Shown: piece by piece, positions 9,010-19,568 of the stretch
How the letters are laid out: every line of letters begins with the position of its first letter
Numbering within the stretch: the first letter of the stretch is position 1
NCBI RefSeq assembly: GCF_040566545.1
Contig: NZ_JBEWZI010000005.1
Span: 1-64,000 of the forward strand
Source: Uliginosibacterium flavum
Lineage (GTDB): Bacteria; Pseudomonadota; Gammaproteobacteria; Burkholderiales; Rhodocyclaceae
Length of the DNA stretch: 64,000 bases
Direction: 5' to 3'
Program-made: the position numbers and the translations under genes
Notes under the pieces: generated by a model
What the model saw: only the letters and a program-made list of their open reading frames with translations
Databases searched by the model: none
What the model was told of the DNA's origin: nothing

Positions 9010-9870
9010 TCAATGCACCGTCGGCCCCTCCGGCCCGAACAGGGCTCGTGCCTCTTCCACGCTGAAGTGGTATTCGTGGTTTGACAGTTCATCGTTGATC
9101 AGCACTTCGCCGTGTTCGGCAAGGATGTGCTCGATTTCTGCAGAGCCCAGCCCGCGCAGCATGGTGGCGATTTTGTCGCGATCGGGCGGGAAGTCATGAC
9201 TCACGATTCGCGGCTCATACACCCGCACCGTTTCTTCGCCAAACAGGCGGTCAAGCACTTCAAATGCGTCCAGCTCGAAGAGTTCTTCGCGCTTGATGGT
9301 GGAGGCCAGATGCGCAGCGCGGTTCCAGCCGTCCGCGTCCTTGAGATCGGCACCGGGTAGTTTCTGCAGAAACAGGCCGACGGCGTGTTCGCCATTTGCA
9401 GCGAGGAAGAGGCTGGCGGGCTGTTGTTCGGATTGCGATAGATAGTGCTGGAAAATCTCGGCGATGGACTCACCTTCGACCGGCACGTGGCTCTGGTAGG
9501 GCTGACGGGCTTCGGGCATTTCCAGCGACATGAGCATTTGCCCGTCGGCGAACAGGCTGGAGAGGGGCGCTGTGCTTGCTTCTTCAAGGGTGTGCCGTGC
9601 ATAGCCGCGCAGATTAAGGCTCTCCGAGCAGTCAATCACCAGCAATGAAACTGGTCCTTGCCCGGTAAGTTGAAAGGTCAGGCGGGCGGCTTGTTTCAGA
9701 TTGGCTCCGATGATCGCAGAAACTGCGCACATTTCGCCCAGCACCGCTGTGACGGTTGCCGGATCTTTGCGGCGAGCACTGATAGCTTGCCAGACGCTGT
9801 CGAGCTGGACGATGGCGCCACGGATATCGAGGTTTTCAAGCAGAAAACGCGTCACGGTATTGTGCATCAT
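9010..9870 (-). CDS. hslO: Hsp33-family chaperone lacking the redox-switch cysteines
   Basis: Hsp33 is a cytosolic holdase switched on by oxidation of four zinc-binding cysteines near its C-terminus. This 286-residue protein has the full fold: RFLLENLDIRGAIVQLD at the start, the central GYARHTLEEA region, and the C-terminal IATMLRGLGSAEIEHILAEHG segment that is characteristic of the family. The expected CxC motif is instead Phe227-Pro-Pro229, and the expected CxxC is Asp260-Glu-Leu-Ser263. The two cysteines left (48 and 81) are not at switch positions. A good GGGAGG ribosome site precedes the start, and the ATG overlaps the stop of the YffB-like gene. The fold is intact, so it is probably functional but not regulated by the classical switch. 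Confidence 0.9.
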   Translation of the reverse strand: MMHNTVTRFLLENLDIRGAIVQLDSVWQAISARRKDPATVTAVLGEMCAVSAIIGANLKQAARLTFQLTGQGPVSLLVIDCSESLNLRGYARHTLEEASTAPLSSLFADGQMLMSLEMPEARQPYQSHVPVEGESIAEIFQHYLSQSEQQPASLFLAANGEHAVGLFLQKLPGADLKDADGWNRAAHLASTIKREELFELDAFEVLDRLFGEETVRVYEPRIVSHDFPPDRDKIATMLRGLGSAEIEHILAEHGEVLINDELSNHEYHFSVEEARALFGPEGPTVH

Positions 9871-10217
9871 TGGCCTCCCAGAATTTGTGCGTAGCGTGCG
9901 GCATCGAAGCCGAGCAAGGCTTCCTTGCCGCCGAGGACCAGCGGGCGTTTGATCAGGCTCGGGTTGGCGATCATCAGGCGGATGGCTTTGGCCTGGTCGA
10001 GGTCGGTGCGATCTGCTTCGTCAAGCTTGCGCCAAGTGGTGCCGCGCGTATTGACCAGAGCTTGCCAGCCCAGTTCGGAGCACCAGAGGGCGAGTGTCTC
10101 GGCGTCGATTCCGAGTTTTTTATAATCATGAAACTCGTAGGCGAGGGGCTGCGCCTCCAGCCAGGCAAATGCTTTTTGCATGGTGCTGCACTGTTTGATG
10201 CCGAATACCTTGATCAT
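9867..10217 (-). CDS. ArsC/Spx-like protein of the YffB type
   Basis: A 116-residue thioredoxin-fold protein beginning MIKVFGIKQCSTMQKAFAWL. The single Cys10 in the ArsC-type position is present, and the conserved NTRGTTWRKLDE and IKRPLVLGGKEALLGF segments match E. coli YffB closely. The family resembles arsenate reductase and is thought to be a glutathione-dependent thiol reductase, but its substrate is unknown. The frame is open further upstream, but Met at 10217 is where family similarity starts. Its stop overlaps the hslO start by three bases, so the two are coupled; both may act in thiol or stress biology. Confidence 0.85.
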   Translation of the reverse strand: MIKVFGIKQCSTMQKAFAWLEAQPLAYEFHDYKKLGIDAETLALWCSELGWQALVNTRGTTWRKLDEADRTDLDQAKAIRLMIANPSLIKRPLVLGGKEALLGFDAARYAQILGGQ

Positions 10218-10354
10218 TTTAAGTTTCTGCTGCTTTCTGAAGAAGGTGATTTTCGCATTGCCGGCACGATAGCGCACGCATTTGCGTGCGCGTGTCGGGC
10301 TGAACAGTGCGAAAATGGAACACTTCTGTAATGGCTGAACGAGACGAATTGCTG

Positions 10355-10924
10355 ATGAAGAATTTGATGCATAGTTTGTGTGCCCTGATGCTGGGCTGTG
10401 CCGTACTGGTGTCCGCGCCTGCGCAAGCGGCTACGCCCCAGAAAAAAGTGGTGCGCACGACGCAGGCAAAAAAAGCTGTGCGTACGACGCAGGCAAAAAA
10501 AACTTCGACCAGCAAGAAGGCAGCAGTCAGATCCGGGGCTTCGCAATGTCGGGTACTCAAGCTCAAAGGCGGCAAGACACGCCGTCTATGCAAGGCTGCG
10601 CCGGCTGATCCCGTGCTGAACAGCCCGATTCAAAGTAACGCTTTGAACAAGACGGCTTCTGATGATAAAACGCCGGAAGTGAAGGTGCGTAGTGCGCCGG
10701 ATCGCGCCTATGCCGTGGATGGAGAGGTCTTTTTTTTCCAGGGCCGCAAGTATCGCGTTGCGGGCCTGGAGGGGGCCGGCAATAGCGATATGGCCAAGCA
10801 GCGCCTGCAGAAGGCGCTGGAAAGCGGCAGTCTCGCCATTGACCCGCAGAGCGCTGACGATGCGGGAGTTTTGACGGCGACGGTGCGCGTGAATGGCCGT
10901 AATCTGGTCGAATCCTTGCGCTGA
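10355..10924 (+). CDS. Secreted Lys-rich protein of unknown function
   Basis: A 189-residue protein with a clear signal peptide (MKNLMHSLCALMLGCAVLVS, cut near APAQA). The mature N-terminus is strongly basic and holds a tandem repeat at protein and DNA level, VVRTTQAKK then AVRTTQAKK. The C-terminal half (from about residue 110) looks folded: VDGEVFFFQGRKYRVAGLEG and a later segment ending VRVNGRNLVESLR. That half faintly resembles the small beta folds of secreted nuclease-like or SH3-like domains, but no catalytic set is visible. An alternative start at 10331 would place eight residues ahead of the signal peptide. It ends before a strong terminator. Confidence 0.75.
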   Translation: MKNLMHSLCALMLGCAVLVSAPAQAATPQKKVVRTTQAKKAVRTTQAKKTSTSKKAAVRSGASQCRVLKLKGGKTRRLCKAAPADPVLNSPIQSNALNKTASDDKTPEVKVRSAPDRAYAVDGEVFFFQGRKYRVAGLEGAGNSDMAKQRLQKALESGSLAIDPQSADDAGVLTATVRVNGRNLVESLR

Positions 10925-10940
10925 ATATCAGCTGCACAAA

Positions 10941-10976
10941 CAAGCAAAAAGCCCGTCTCGACGGGCTTTTTGCTTG
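10941..10976. terminator. Bidirectional terminator between convergent genes
   Basis: Arms CAAGCAAAAAGCCCGT (10941-10956) and ACGGGCTTTTTGCTTG (10961-10976) are perfectly complementary over 16 bp with a 4-base loop. T-runs occur in both directions. It separates the plus-strand Lys-rich gene (ends 10924) from the minus-strand DUF2863-like gene (ends 10988). Confidence 0.9.
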
Positions 10977-10987
10977 TTCTCGGGGGC

Positions 10988-12151
10988 TTAATGCAGGTGC
11001 TTGGGGACTTGCTCGGCCTTGTCTTCGGGCAACTCGGCGTGCACGACTTCGCCTTCTGGCGACGGGTACATCGGCGCGCCGCAATCGTCGCAGTATTCAA
11101 GCTGAAAACGGTTGTCGATGTGCTCGATGCGGGTAATGCCGTTTTCTTTCAGCGCGGTGTCGATCTGCGCGGGCACATCTGCGGCATCGTCTTCCGGCCC
11201 GAGCAGCGGCCACACCAGTCCATGCACCACCGCATTGCTCTTGAGCGTGGTAAAGCCGATCCGGAACTCCTCGATTTCATTCTCGTAGAAGGGCGCGACG
11301 ATAGCGCGCAGTTCTGCAGGCTCGACTTCCAGCGTGGTGCTCAAAAAAGCCACGGAGGCGCGGATCGAATAAGCCCGTGAGGCGCGATCAGCTGCGCGAC
11401 AGGCTGAAAAATAGGCGTCCGGCAGTACGGTTTCCATCGCACAACCGGCCAGCAGCGGGGCCAGGCAGGCGCCACCTTGCTTTTGCCATTGCTCGGCCGC
11501 CTGTTCGCGGCTGCCGCCTTCTTCCTGCCAGCGGAAAATCGGTGCACCCGGCTGGACGTGAACAGCGGCCAGCACATAACGCAGATCGGACAGAAAACGT
11601 GAGGTCTCGGGCAAGTTGGCTGGATCAAAGAGCAGCACGCCTTCATTCAGCGTGGCGTCGGTCATTTGCTCGGCAAAGTGCGCGGTGTCGCAGTAGCCCT
11701 GCGGCAATTGATCCGGGCTGAAGAGCATGTTGGCAATGCCCAGCTTCACATCTTTGGCCAGGATATGCGCCTGCAGATGGACGCGCAGGTCGGCGATCAG
11801 ACTGGGCGGAAGTTTGGTGGCCGGAATCGTGAAGCGCGACCAAGCCAGGATGGGCGCGGCAATCAGCAGGATTTCACCGCGTTTGCCGGTGTGTTGTTCG
11901 GAACGAGTTTCGATGGCGTCGGCGAGCACGTCGTAGGCCGGCTGTTGCGTCTCATTGAGCTGATCGAGGGTGCTGCTCAGCAGCTCTTCGCTGTCCGATT
12001 GGAGTAACTCATCGACCGCCGCATTCAGACGCTGCTCCCAGAACGTGTCCTCGGCACGGCTACCCGATGCAGCCAGGCCATTGGCCAGCCACAAAAGATC
12101 GTCAGTGTCGCGGGGAGTGCCGCTGCGGCGGCTGGTACGGGAACGCTTCAT
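10988..12151 (-). CDS. DUF2863-like protein
   Basis: A 387-residue cytosolic protein of unknown function. The start is taken at MKRSRTSRRSGTPRDTDDLL (12151), since the upstream frame has no better signal; the basic N-terminus followed by DTDDLLWLANGLAASGSRAED resembles the betaproteobacterial DUF2863 family as I remember it. The protein is Ala/Leu-rich and mixed alpha/beta. Near the C-terminus (about residue 350) is Y-C-D-D-C-G-A-P-M-Y-P, a CxxC pair that could bind zinc. No signal peptide or membrane helix is seen. It is convergent with the Lys-rich gene and probably monocistronic. Confidence 0.7.
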   Translation of the reverse strand: MKRSRTSRRSGTPRDTDDLLWLANGLAASGSRAEDTFWEQRLNAAVDELLQSDSEELLSSTLDQLNETQQPAYDVLADAIETRSEQHTGKRGEILLIAAPILAWSRFTIPATKLPPSLIADLRVHLQAHILAKDVKLGIANMLFSPDQLPQGYCDTAHFAEQMTDATLNEGVLLFDPANLPETSRFLSDLRYVLAAVHVQPGAPIFRWQEEGGSREQAAEQWQKQGGACLAPLLAGCAMETVLPDAYFSACRAADRASRAYSIRASVAFLSTTLEVEPAELRAIVAPFYENEIEEFRIGFTTLKSNAVVHGLVWPLLGPEDDAADVPAQIDTALKENGITRIEHIDNRFQLEYCDDCGAPMYPSPEGEVVHAELPEDKAEQVPKHLH

Positions 12152-12231
12152 GGTGTGAAATCGGATTTTTCGGAAGGCGTGGAGTCTAGCATCGCAGGGC
12201 TTGGGCCGGCCGATTAAGGTCAATCAGTCTG

Positions 12232-12312
12232 CCTGCCTGTAGAGCCGCTCGCAGCTTGCCTTTTCAGATGGTGTGCTTGTAGAAGTCCGTCCGGAGCGGA
12301 TCTTGAGGCAGG
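12232..12312. repeat. Intergenic inverted repeat, GAAGAGCCGC family (copy 2)
   Basis: The 81-bp element is bounded by imperfect terminal inverted repeats that match at 16 of 19 positions: CCTGCCTGTAGAGCCGCTC on the left and GAGCGGATCTTGAGGCAGG on the right. The inner motif GAAGTCCGTCC (12282-12292) recurs, inverted, in the element at 53636. It lies four bases past the bioD stop and so may form the 3' hairpin of the biotin operon. Confidence 0.6.
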
Positions 12313-12316
12313 GTAT

Positions 12317-12985
12317 TCAGGAAACCTTGAGGAAGGCCGCTGCGCGTGCGGGATCGCCGTCAGCGATGTGTGGCAATACCCCAAGACAGGGGGCTGGCAG
12401 TAGTTCGCGCAGGGTTTGCAGGTTTTCCGCCAGTCGGATCATTTCAGGCTGCAAGGTGTTACCGATCCAGCCAACCAGACTCAGGCCGCGCGCGGCGATG
12501 GCCTCAAAGCTGAGCAGGGCGTGATTGATGCAGCCCAGACGCAGGCCGACGACGAGGATAACCGGCAAGCCCAGTTCGAGCGCCAGATCGGCGCTGTCGA
12601 AATCCTTGCCAAGCGGCACGCGGAAACCGCCGACGCCTTCGACCACGATCCGCTCAGCCTGCGGGCGCAACTGGGCAAAGCCTTGCAGGATTGGCGCCAG
12701 GGTAATGGGACGGGCTTCAAGCTGCGCGGCCAGATGCGGCGCGATGGCTGCGCGCAGGCACAGCGGGTTGATCTGGGTCAGGCTGAAGCCAGGGCTGCTG
12801 GCGCTTTGCAGCTGGCGCGCGTCTGCATTACTCCATGTGCCATCGAGCAGTTCCGCGCCGGCCGCAACCGGTTTGTAGCCGACGGCGCTGAGGCCCTGCG
12901 CACGCCAGGCGTGGAGCAGGGCGCAGCTGGCGAAGGTCTTGCCGATTTCGGTGTCGGTGCCGGTCAGAAAATAAGCGGAGTTCAT
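12317..12985 (-). CDS. bioD: Dethiobiotin synthetase
   Basis: Catalyses ATP- and CO2-dependent ring closure of 7,8-diaminononanoate to dethiobiotin. The 222-residue protein starts MNSAYFLTGTDTEIGKTFAS, with the P-loop G-T-D-T-x-x-G-K-T. Further family segments are VGYKPVAAG, VVEGVGGFRVPL (with the conserved Glu-Gly-x-Gly-Gly) and LVGWIGNTLQPEM. The ATG at 12985 overlaps the bioC stop (ATGA), so an upstream in-frame start is less likely. It is the last gene of the bioF-H-C-D run. Confidence 0.95.
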   Translation of the reverse strand: MNSAYFLTGTDTEIGKTFASCALLHAWRAQGLSAVGYKPVAAGAELLDGTWSNADARQLQSASSPGFSLTQINPLCLRAAIAPHLAAQLEARPITLAPILQGFAQLRPQAERIVVEGVGGFRVPLGKDFDSADLALELGLPVILVVGLRLGCINHALLSFEAIAARGLSLVGWIGNTLQPEMIRLAENLQTLRELLPAPCLGVLPHIADGDPARAAAFLKVS

Positions 12986-13752
12986 GCGGCGGAGCGCGTA
13001 GCGCAAAGGGTGATCACATCATAACTGGCGGGCAGACCTTCGGCCTCGCGGAAGTTTTCGTAAGCTGCCTGCAAATAGATCCAGGCGTGGCGTCCGAGCA
13101 GTCCGGGGCGGCGCGCCTGACCCAGTTCATGGGCGCCCAGACTGCGAATGTCGCGCAGCAAATTGGGCAGATCGGGCGCGAAAGTGCGTTCGATACGCTG
13201 CTCGACCTGGATGGCGTGAAAGCCATTGGCGGCGAGCAGGTCGGCATGTAGTTCGGCGTACTGAAAATCGCGTACATGCGGATGCGCATCCACGCTGGCG
13301 AAGGCCGTGCGTAATTCGTGCAAGGTAGCCGGGCCGAGGGTGGCGACCCGCAGCAGGCCGCCGGGCTTGAGCACGCGGGCGGCTTCGGCAATCGCCCGCG
13401 CGGCTTGCGTCCATTGCCAGGCGAGGCTGGACCAGTAGAGATTCAGACTGGCGTCGGCGACGGGCAGCGCTTCGATGTCGCCGCAAGCAACAAGTGGTGT
13501 GCCGCTTTGCTGGCACATGGCATAGGCGGCGTCGAGGGTGAAAACTGTCGAGCCGACGCACTGCTGGCGCAACAAGCTCGCACCAAAACCGGTGCCACAG
13601 CCGGCATCGAGAATGGTCGCGGTACTGAGGGGCGGGGTACGCTCAAGCAGGGAGCGGGCAATGCGGCGCTGGACTTCGGCAACCCGGTCGTATTGGCCGG
13701 CGGCGCGTCCAAAGGCGGCGCGGATGGCTTGTTTGTCGACTTTAGAGGGCAT
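12982..13752 (-). CDS. bioC: Malonyl-ACP O-methyltransferase
   Basis: Methylates malonyl-ACP with SAM so that fatty acid synthesis can build the pimeloyl chain. The 256-residue class I methyltransferase has motif I as ILDAGCGTGFGASLL (near residue 45), an acidic residue after the second strand (TLDAAY), and the LYWSSLAWQW and LKPGGLLRVATLG segments usual in BioC. The start overlaps the end of bioH by 11 bases. Its partner BioH lies directly upstream, consistent with the methylation/demethylation logic of the pathway. Confidence 0.93.
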   Translation of the reverse strand: MPSKVDKQAIRAAFGRAAGQYDRVAEVQRRIARSLLERTPPLSTATILDAGCGTGFGASLLRQQCVGSTVFTLDAAYAMCQQSGTPLVACGDIEALPVADASLNLYWSSLAWQWTQAARAIAEAARVLKPGGLLRVATLGPATLHELRTAFASVDAHPHVRDFQYAELHADLLAANGFHAIQVEQRIERTFAPDLPNLLRDIRSLGAHELGQARRPGLLGRHAWIYLQAAYENFREAEGLPASYDVITLCATRSAA

Positions 13753-14455
13753 CGCTGAAAGCCTGAATGTGCCTGGCCAATGCGGCGGGCTGGCTGAGCA
13801 GGGGCGCGTGGCCGGCGTCTTCTATGATGTGCAGGCGTGCGCCGGCATGGTGGCTTTGCAGATATTCGGCTGCCGCTACCGGCATCAGCGCGTCCTGACG
13901 GCCATGGAGTAGCAGCACCGGTAGGCCGGGGGGGAGTTCAAGCGAGCGCAAATCGGCTTCGGCCAGGATTTGTAGTCCCGCCTCCAGTGCTGTGGCGTGC
14001 TCAGCGGGATCGGCGAGGGCGTTTTCAAGCAGCGGCGCGAGCGCATGGCGCTGGCTGTCGCCGAGCACTTGCAAGGCAACGAAACGCTGCTGCGTACGTG
14101 CCGGGTTGCGCCTGAAACCTGCCCGGAACGCCGTCACGGTATTGGCTTCCAGGCCATGTGCCCAAGCCTCGTGCGCAACAAAGCACGGGCTGGCGCCGAT
14201 CAGGAACAGGCCGCGCACTTTGGCCGGGTGGCGCGCGGCCAGATTCATGGCCAGCATGGCGCCCAGTGACCAGCCGATCAGGATGGCGTCATCCGGCAGG
14301 CTGGCGGTGAGTTCATCAGCCCAAGTGGCAAGATTGGCGCAGGGTGGCAGGAGCAAGGGTGTGCAGAGTTCAAAGTTGCTGAGTTCGGCGCGCAAGCCGT
14401 CCCAGATTTTTGGTGTGTAGCCCCAGCCGTGCAGTAGAACCAGCGTCTGATTCAT
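13742..14455 (-). CDS. bioH: Pimeloyl-ACP methyl ester carboxylesterase
   Basis: Removes the BioC-added methyl group from pimeloyl-ACP methyl ester. The 237-residue alpha/beta hydrolase starts MNQTLVLLHGWGYTPKIWDG. The nucleophile elbow is G-W-S-L-G (near residue 80), an Asp lies in LHGRQDALMP, and the catalytic His is in DAGHAPLLSQP near the C-terminus, giving the complete triad. Start 14455 is preferred over an in-frame Met ten codons earlier because it forms an ATGA overlap with the bioF stop. Confidence 0.94.
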   Translation of the reverse strand: MNQTLVLLHGWGYTPKIWDGLRAELSNFELCTPLLLPPCANLATWADELTASLPDDAILIGWSLGAMLAMNLAARHPAKVRGLFLIGASPCFVAHEAWAHGLEANTVTAFRAGFRRNPARTQQRFVALQVLGDSQRHALAPLLENALADPAEHATALEAGLQILAEADLRSLELPPGLPVLLLHGRQDALMPVAAAEYLQSHHAGARLHIIEDAGHAPLLSQPAALARHIQAFSDAL

Positions 14456-15624
14456 GCGCAATCCAGCGAACGCAAGGCGGCGCACAGGCGTTCAACATCC
14501 GCCAAAGAGTGCGCTGCAGACAGCGAGATGCGCAGACGCGAAGTGCCTTGTGGCACGGTCGGCGGGCGGATTGCCGGCACCTGGATGCCCAGCGCTTCGA
14601 GCTGCTGCGCCACACGGAGCGTGAGTGCGTTGTCGCCAATCAGGATTGGCTGGATGGCGGTGCGTGAGCTTTGCAGCTGCCAGCGTGTATCCGCCAACCC
14701 GGCTTGCAAGGCCGTGATCATGGCTTGCAGATGCTCGCGGCGTGCGTCGCCATGCTCGACCAAGCCGAGTGCGCGCAGCAGCGTGGCGGCGAGCATGGGC
14801 GGTGGCGCGGTGGTGAAAATATATGGCCGGGCGGTTTGCAGCAGCCAGTCGATAAGGGTTTGCGAGCCCGCGACAAAGGCCCCTGCGACGCCTGCAGCCT
14901 TGCCCAGCGTGGCCATCAGGATCAGGCGCGGCGAGCTGAGTTGGGCCTCGGCCAGTGCCCCGCGCCCTTGTGGGCCGAGCACACCAAAGCCGTGGGCGTC
15001 ATCCACCAGCAGCCAGGCGTCGTAGCGTTCGGCCAGTGCCAGTAATGCCGGGAGTGGAGCAGTGTCGCCGTCCATGCTGAAGACGCTGTCGGTGACAATC
15101 AGCTTGCGTTTGGCCTTGGAAGCTGCCAGCTGCTTTTCCAGCATGACCAGATCCAGATGTGTATACCGTAGTAATTGGGCGCGGCTGAGCAAGGCGCCAT
15201 CGACGAGTGAGGCGTGGTTCAGGCGGTCCGCAAAAATCGCATCGCCGCGTCCCAGCAGCGCAGGCATTACAGCCAGATTGGCGAGATAGCCAGTGGAAAA
15301 ACTCAGCGCCGCTTGGCAGCCAACGAAACGGGCGAGCGCGTGGTCCAGTGCTTCGTGGGCTTCGGTGTGGCCGCTGACCAGGGCCGAGGCGCCGGAGCCA
15401 ACGCCCCAGCGCGCGACGGCTTCCTGAGCGGCCGCAATTAGCTCGGGCGCATTCGCCAGACCCAGATAATCATTGCTCGTGAAGGCCAGCAACGGCTTGC
15501 CATCGCTCAGTGTGGCCGGGCCGCAAGGGCGCGATTGCACGCGGCGGCGGCGCGTGAGGGCGCGGGCGTCAAGTTCGGCGAGTTGCTGTTGCAAGGCTTG
15601 ATGCGCAGGAAAGGCGCTGGACAT
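14452..15624 (-). CDS. bioF: 8-amino-7-oxononanoate synthase
   Basis: PLP enzyme that condenses pimeloyl-ACP with L-alanine. The 390-residue protein shows FTSNDYLGLAN near residue 50, the SFSTGYLANLAV glycine loop, TDSVFSMDGDTAPL, VDDAHGFGVLGPQGRG, and LMATLGKAAGVAGAF with the PLP-binding lysine. It is the first of four overlapping genes. bioA and bioB are not in the window. An ATTCTA sequence at 15652-15657 (TAGAAT on the minus strand) could be a -10 box, but no good -35 is seen. Confidence 0.95.
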   Translation of the reverse strand: MSSAFPAHQALQQQLAELDARALTRRRRVQSRPCGPATLSDGKPLLAFTSNDYLGLANAPELIAAAQEAVARWGVGSGASALVSGHTEAHEALDHALARFVGCQAALSFSTGYLANLAVMPALLGRGDAIFADRLNHASLVDGALLSRAQLLRYTHLDLVMLEKQLAASKAKRKLIVTDSVFSMDGDTAPLPALLALAERYDAWLLVDDAHGFGVLGPQGRGALAEAQLSSPRLILMATLGKAAGVAGAFVAGSQTLIDWLLQTARPYIFTTAPPPMLAATLLRALGLVEHGDARREHLQAMITALQAGLADTRWQLQSSRTAIQPILIGDNALTLRVAQQLEALGIQVPAIRPPTVPQGTSRLRISLSAAHSLADVERLCAALRSLDCA

Positions 15625-15663
15625 GGCGTTCAGGACAAGAGGCGGGTCACAATTCTAGCGTGA

Positions 15664-15732
15664 AAGTCGCAGAGCGACTTCTCGAAGCTCCCCTCTCCCA
15701 TTTGGGAGAGGGGTTGGGGGAGAGGGAAACGG
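15664..15732. repeat. Intergenic palindromes with CTCTCCC/GGGAGAG repeat
   Basis: Two palindromes lie together upstream of bioF. The first is AAGTCGC-AGA-GCGACTT (15664-15680). The second has arms CCCCTCTCCCA and TGGGAGAGGGG (15690-15713) around TT, followed by TTGGGGGAGAGGG. The second type is a dispersed repeat seen in many proteobacterial genomes. No coding capacity is apparent; any role, for instance in bioF leader structure, is unknown. Confidence 0.6.
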
Positions 15733-15805
15733 GCATGACTTCCATGCTCAGGGTGTGGCTTTCAAAGTCACGACCGTTAGGCGATGTGCCCGCCGGTGGT
15801 GGGAT

Positions 15806-16702
15806 TCAGTTTGCGCTGATCAGTTCGTGCCGGCGCAGCCAGTCAATACAGGCGGCTGGCCAGGCGGCAAAAGTGCAGGTATCCGGTGAGCGCAAAGCGA
15901 AGCCGTGACCGCCGTCATCAAAAATCTGCAGCTGTGCCGGCACACCCGCTTGGTGAAGGGCCAGGAATAGAGCTGTGCTATTTTCCGGGCTGACGCGATC
16001 GTCATTGCCGGCGGCAATCAGGAGGGCTGGCGGCGTGTCTGCGCTAACTTGCGCGCTGGGGATGAATTCCGCGTAAAGACGATTTTTGACGGCCTCGGGA
16101 AAAAACAGCTGTTCGCCGCTGGCATGGTTGAAGGCCATGTTGCCGGTGTAAGCGCCGTAGAGCAGTAACATGAAATCCGGCCGTGCGCTGAAGCTATCTA
16201 TTTGATCTACAGGCGTATAGCACTGGCTGGAGAAGCGCGTGCCTGCTGTGGCTGCGAGGTGCCCCCCTGAAGACGCTCCAAGGACGCCGATCTTCGAGGC
16301 ATCAAGCCCAAGATCCTTGCTGTGCGCTCTTGTCAGGCGAATGGCTCGTTGCACATCCTGCAGGGCCACAAGATAGTCGTCGGCATGCCCTTCAACCGGC
16401 AGGCGGTGTTTCAATACAAAAGCCGTGATGCCGTACTGATTGAGCCAGAGGGCGATTTCACTGCCTTCCTTGTCGAACACCAGTTGTGAATAGGCGCCGC
16501 CCGGGATCACTATGATCGAGCTGCCGTTTGGATGTTCTGGCAGAAAGGGGGTTAGCGTCGGGATGCTGACGCCGCGTACTGAAAGGATATTGCCGGGTTT
16601 TTGACTGGCACTTTCCTGCAATTGACTCGGCTGGCCGCCGGGCGGCGCATCCGGCCAGATCGGGAAAGCCGCTGGCAGGGCATCAAGCAAACGGGTGGGC
16701 AT
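15806..16702 (-). CDS. Alpha/beta hydrolase, acetyl-esterase type
   Basis: A 298-residue hydrolase of the group that includes acetylxylan and feruloyl/acetyl esterases. The oxyanion motif is VIPGGAYSQLV (GGAY in place of the usual HGGG). The nucleophile elbow is G-A-S-S-G-G-H, the acid is in GNDDRVSP, and the His is in DGGHGFAL. No signal peptide is seen from the preferred start at 16702, which has GGAAAA upstream. Earlier in-frame starts at 16744 and 16777 exist; the latter would lie inside the hppA terminator. Together with the acetylesterase-like lipoprotein near 62 kb it hints at use of acetylated plant polysaccharides, which is inference. Confidence 0.82.
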   Translation of the reverse strand: MPTRLLDALPAAFPIWPDAPPGGQPSQLQESASQKPGNILSVRGVSIPTLTPFLPEHPNGSSIIVIPGGAYSQLVFDKEGSEIALWLNQYGITAFVLKHRLPVEGHADDYLVALQDVQRAIRLTRAHSKDLGLDASKIGVLGASSGGHLAATAGTRFSSQCYTPVDQIDSFSARPDFMLLLYGAYTGNMAFNHASGEQLFFPEAVKNRLYAEFIPSAQVSADTPPALLIAAGNDDRVSPENSTALFLALHQAGVPAQLQIFDDGGHGFALRSPDTCTFAAWPAACIDWLRRHELISAN

Positions 16703-16764
16703 GAGAGGTTTTCCAGAGGGAGGGCACAGCGGTGCAGGTGCCATGAAGACAGATTGTGCCAAAG

Positions 16765-16791
16765 AAAAAGCCGGCACGCGGCCGGCTTTTT
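16765..16791 (-). terminator. Rho-independent terminator after hppA
   Basis: Arms AAAAAGCCGGC (16765-16775) and GCCGGCTTTTT (16781-16791) are perfect complements with a 5-base loop. It begins 19 bases after the hppA stop codon on the minus strand. Confidence 0.88.
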
Positions 16792-16809
16792 CATAGAACT
16801 GCGATCTGC

Positions 16810-19347
<2,538 letters not shown>

Positions 19348-19402
19348 AACTGCCTCCTGATAGGTACTTCAATCAACAAAAATACTCTGTGTTTTACGGA
19401 GG

Positions 19403-19431
19403 CGTTGACTCATGCAAAAAACAAGTCAACG
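19403..19431 (-). promoter_or_regulatory. Inverted repeat in the hppA leader
   Basis: CGTTGACT (19403-19410) and AGTCAACG (19424-19431) form a perfect 8-bp inverted repeat with a 13-base A/T-rich spacer, starting 56 bases upstream of the hppA ATG. It could be an operator or an RNA hairpin. No clear sigma-70 promoter could be fixed around it. Confidence 0.35.
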
Positions 19432-19518
19432 TTCCGGGCCATCGCATTGTTCTGAGCTAGTCGCCTATTAGGGTTGACGACGCTCAAACTCTGCCCGGTA
19501 GTGCACTGCACAAACGAA

Positions 19519-19552
19519 AAAAGCGTGTTCCGGCGCAACAGAACACGCTTTT
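19519..19552 (-). terminator. Rho-independent terminator after ppsR
   Basis: Arms AAAAGCGTGTTC (19519-19530) and GAACACGCTTTT (19541-19552) are perfect complements with a 10-base loop. It lies 17 bases past the ppsR stop on the minus strand. Confidence 0.82.
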
Positions 19553-19568
19553 GTATGACCAGCAGGCA

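Noticed and set aside
13742..15624. Frameshift suspicion at the bioF-bioH-bioC overlaps
   Set aside because: The 4- and 11-base overlaps with complete domains on both sides are ordinary translational coupling.
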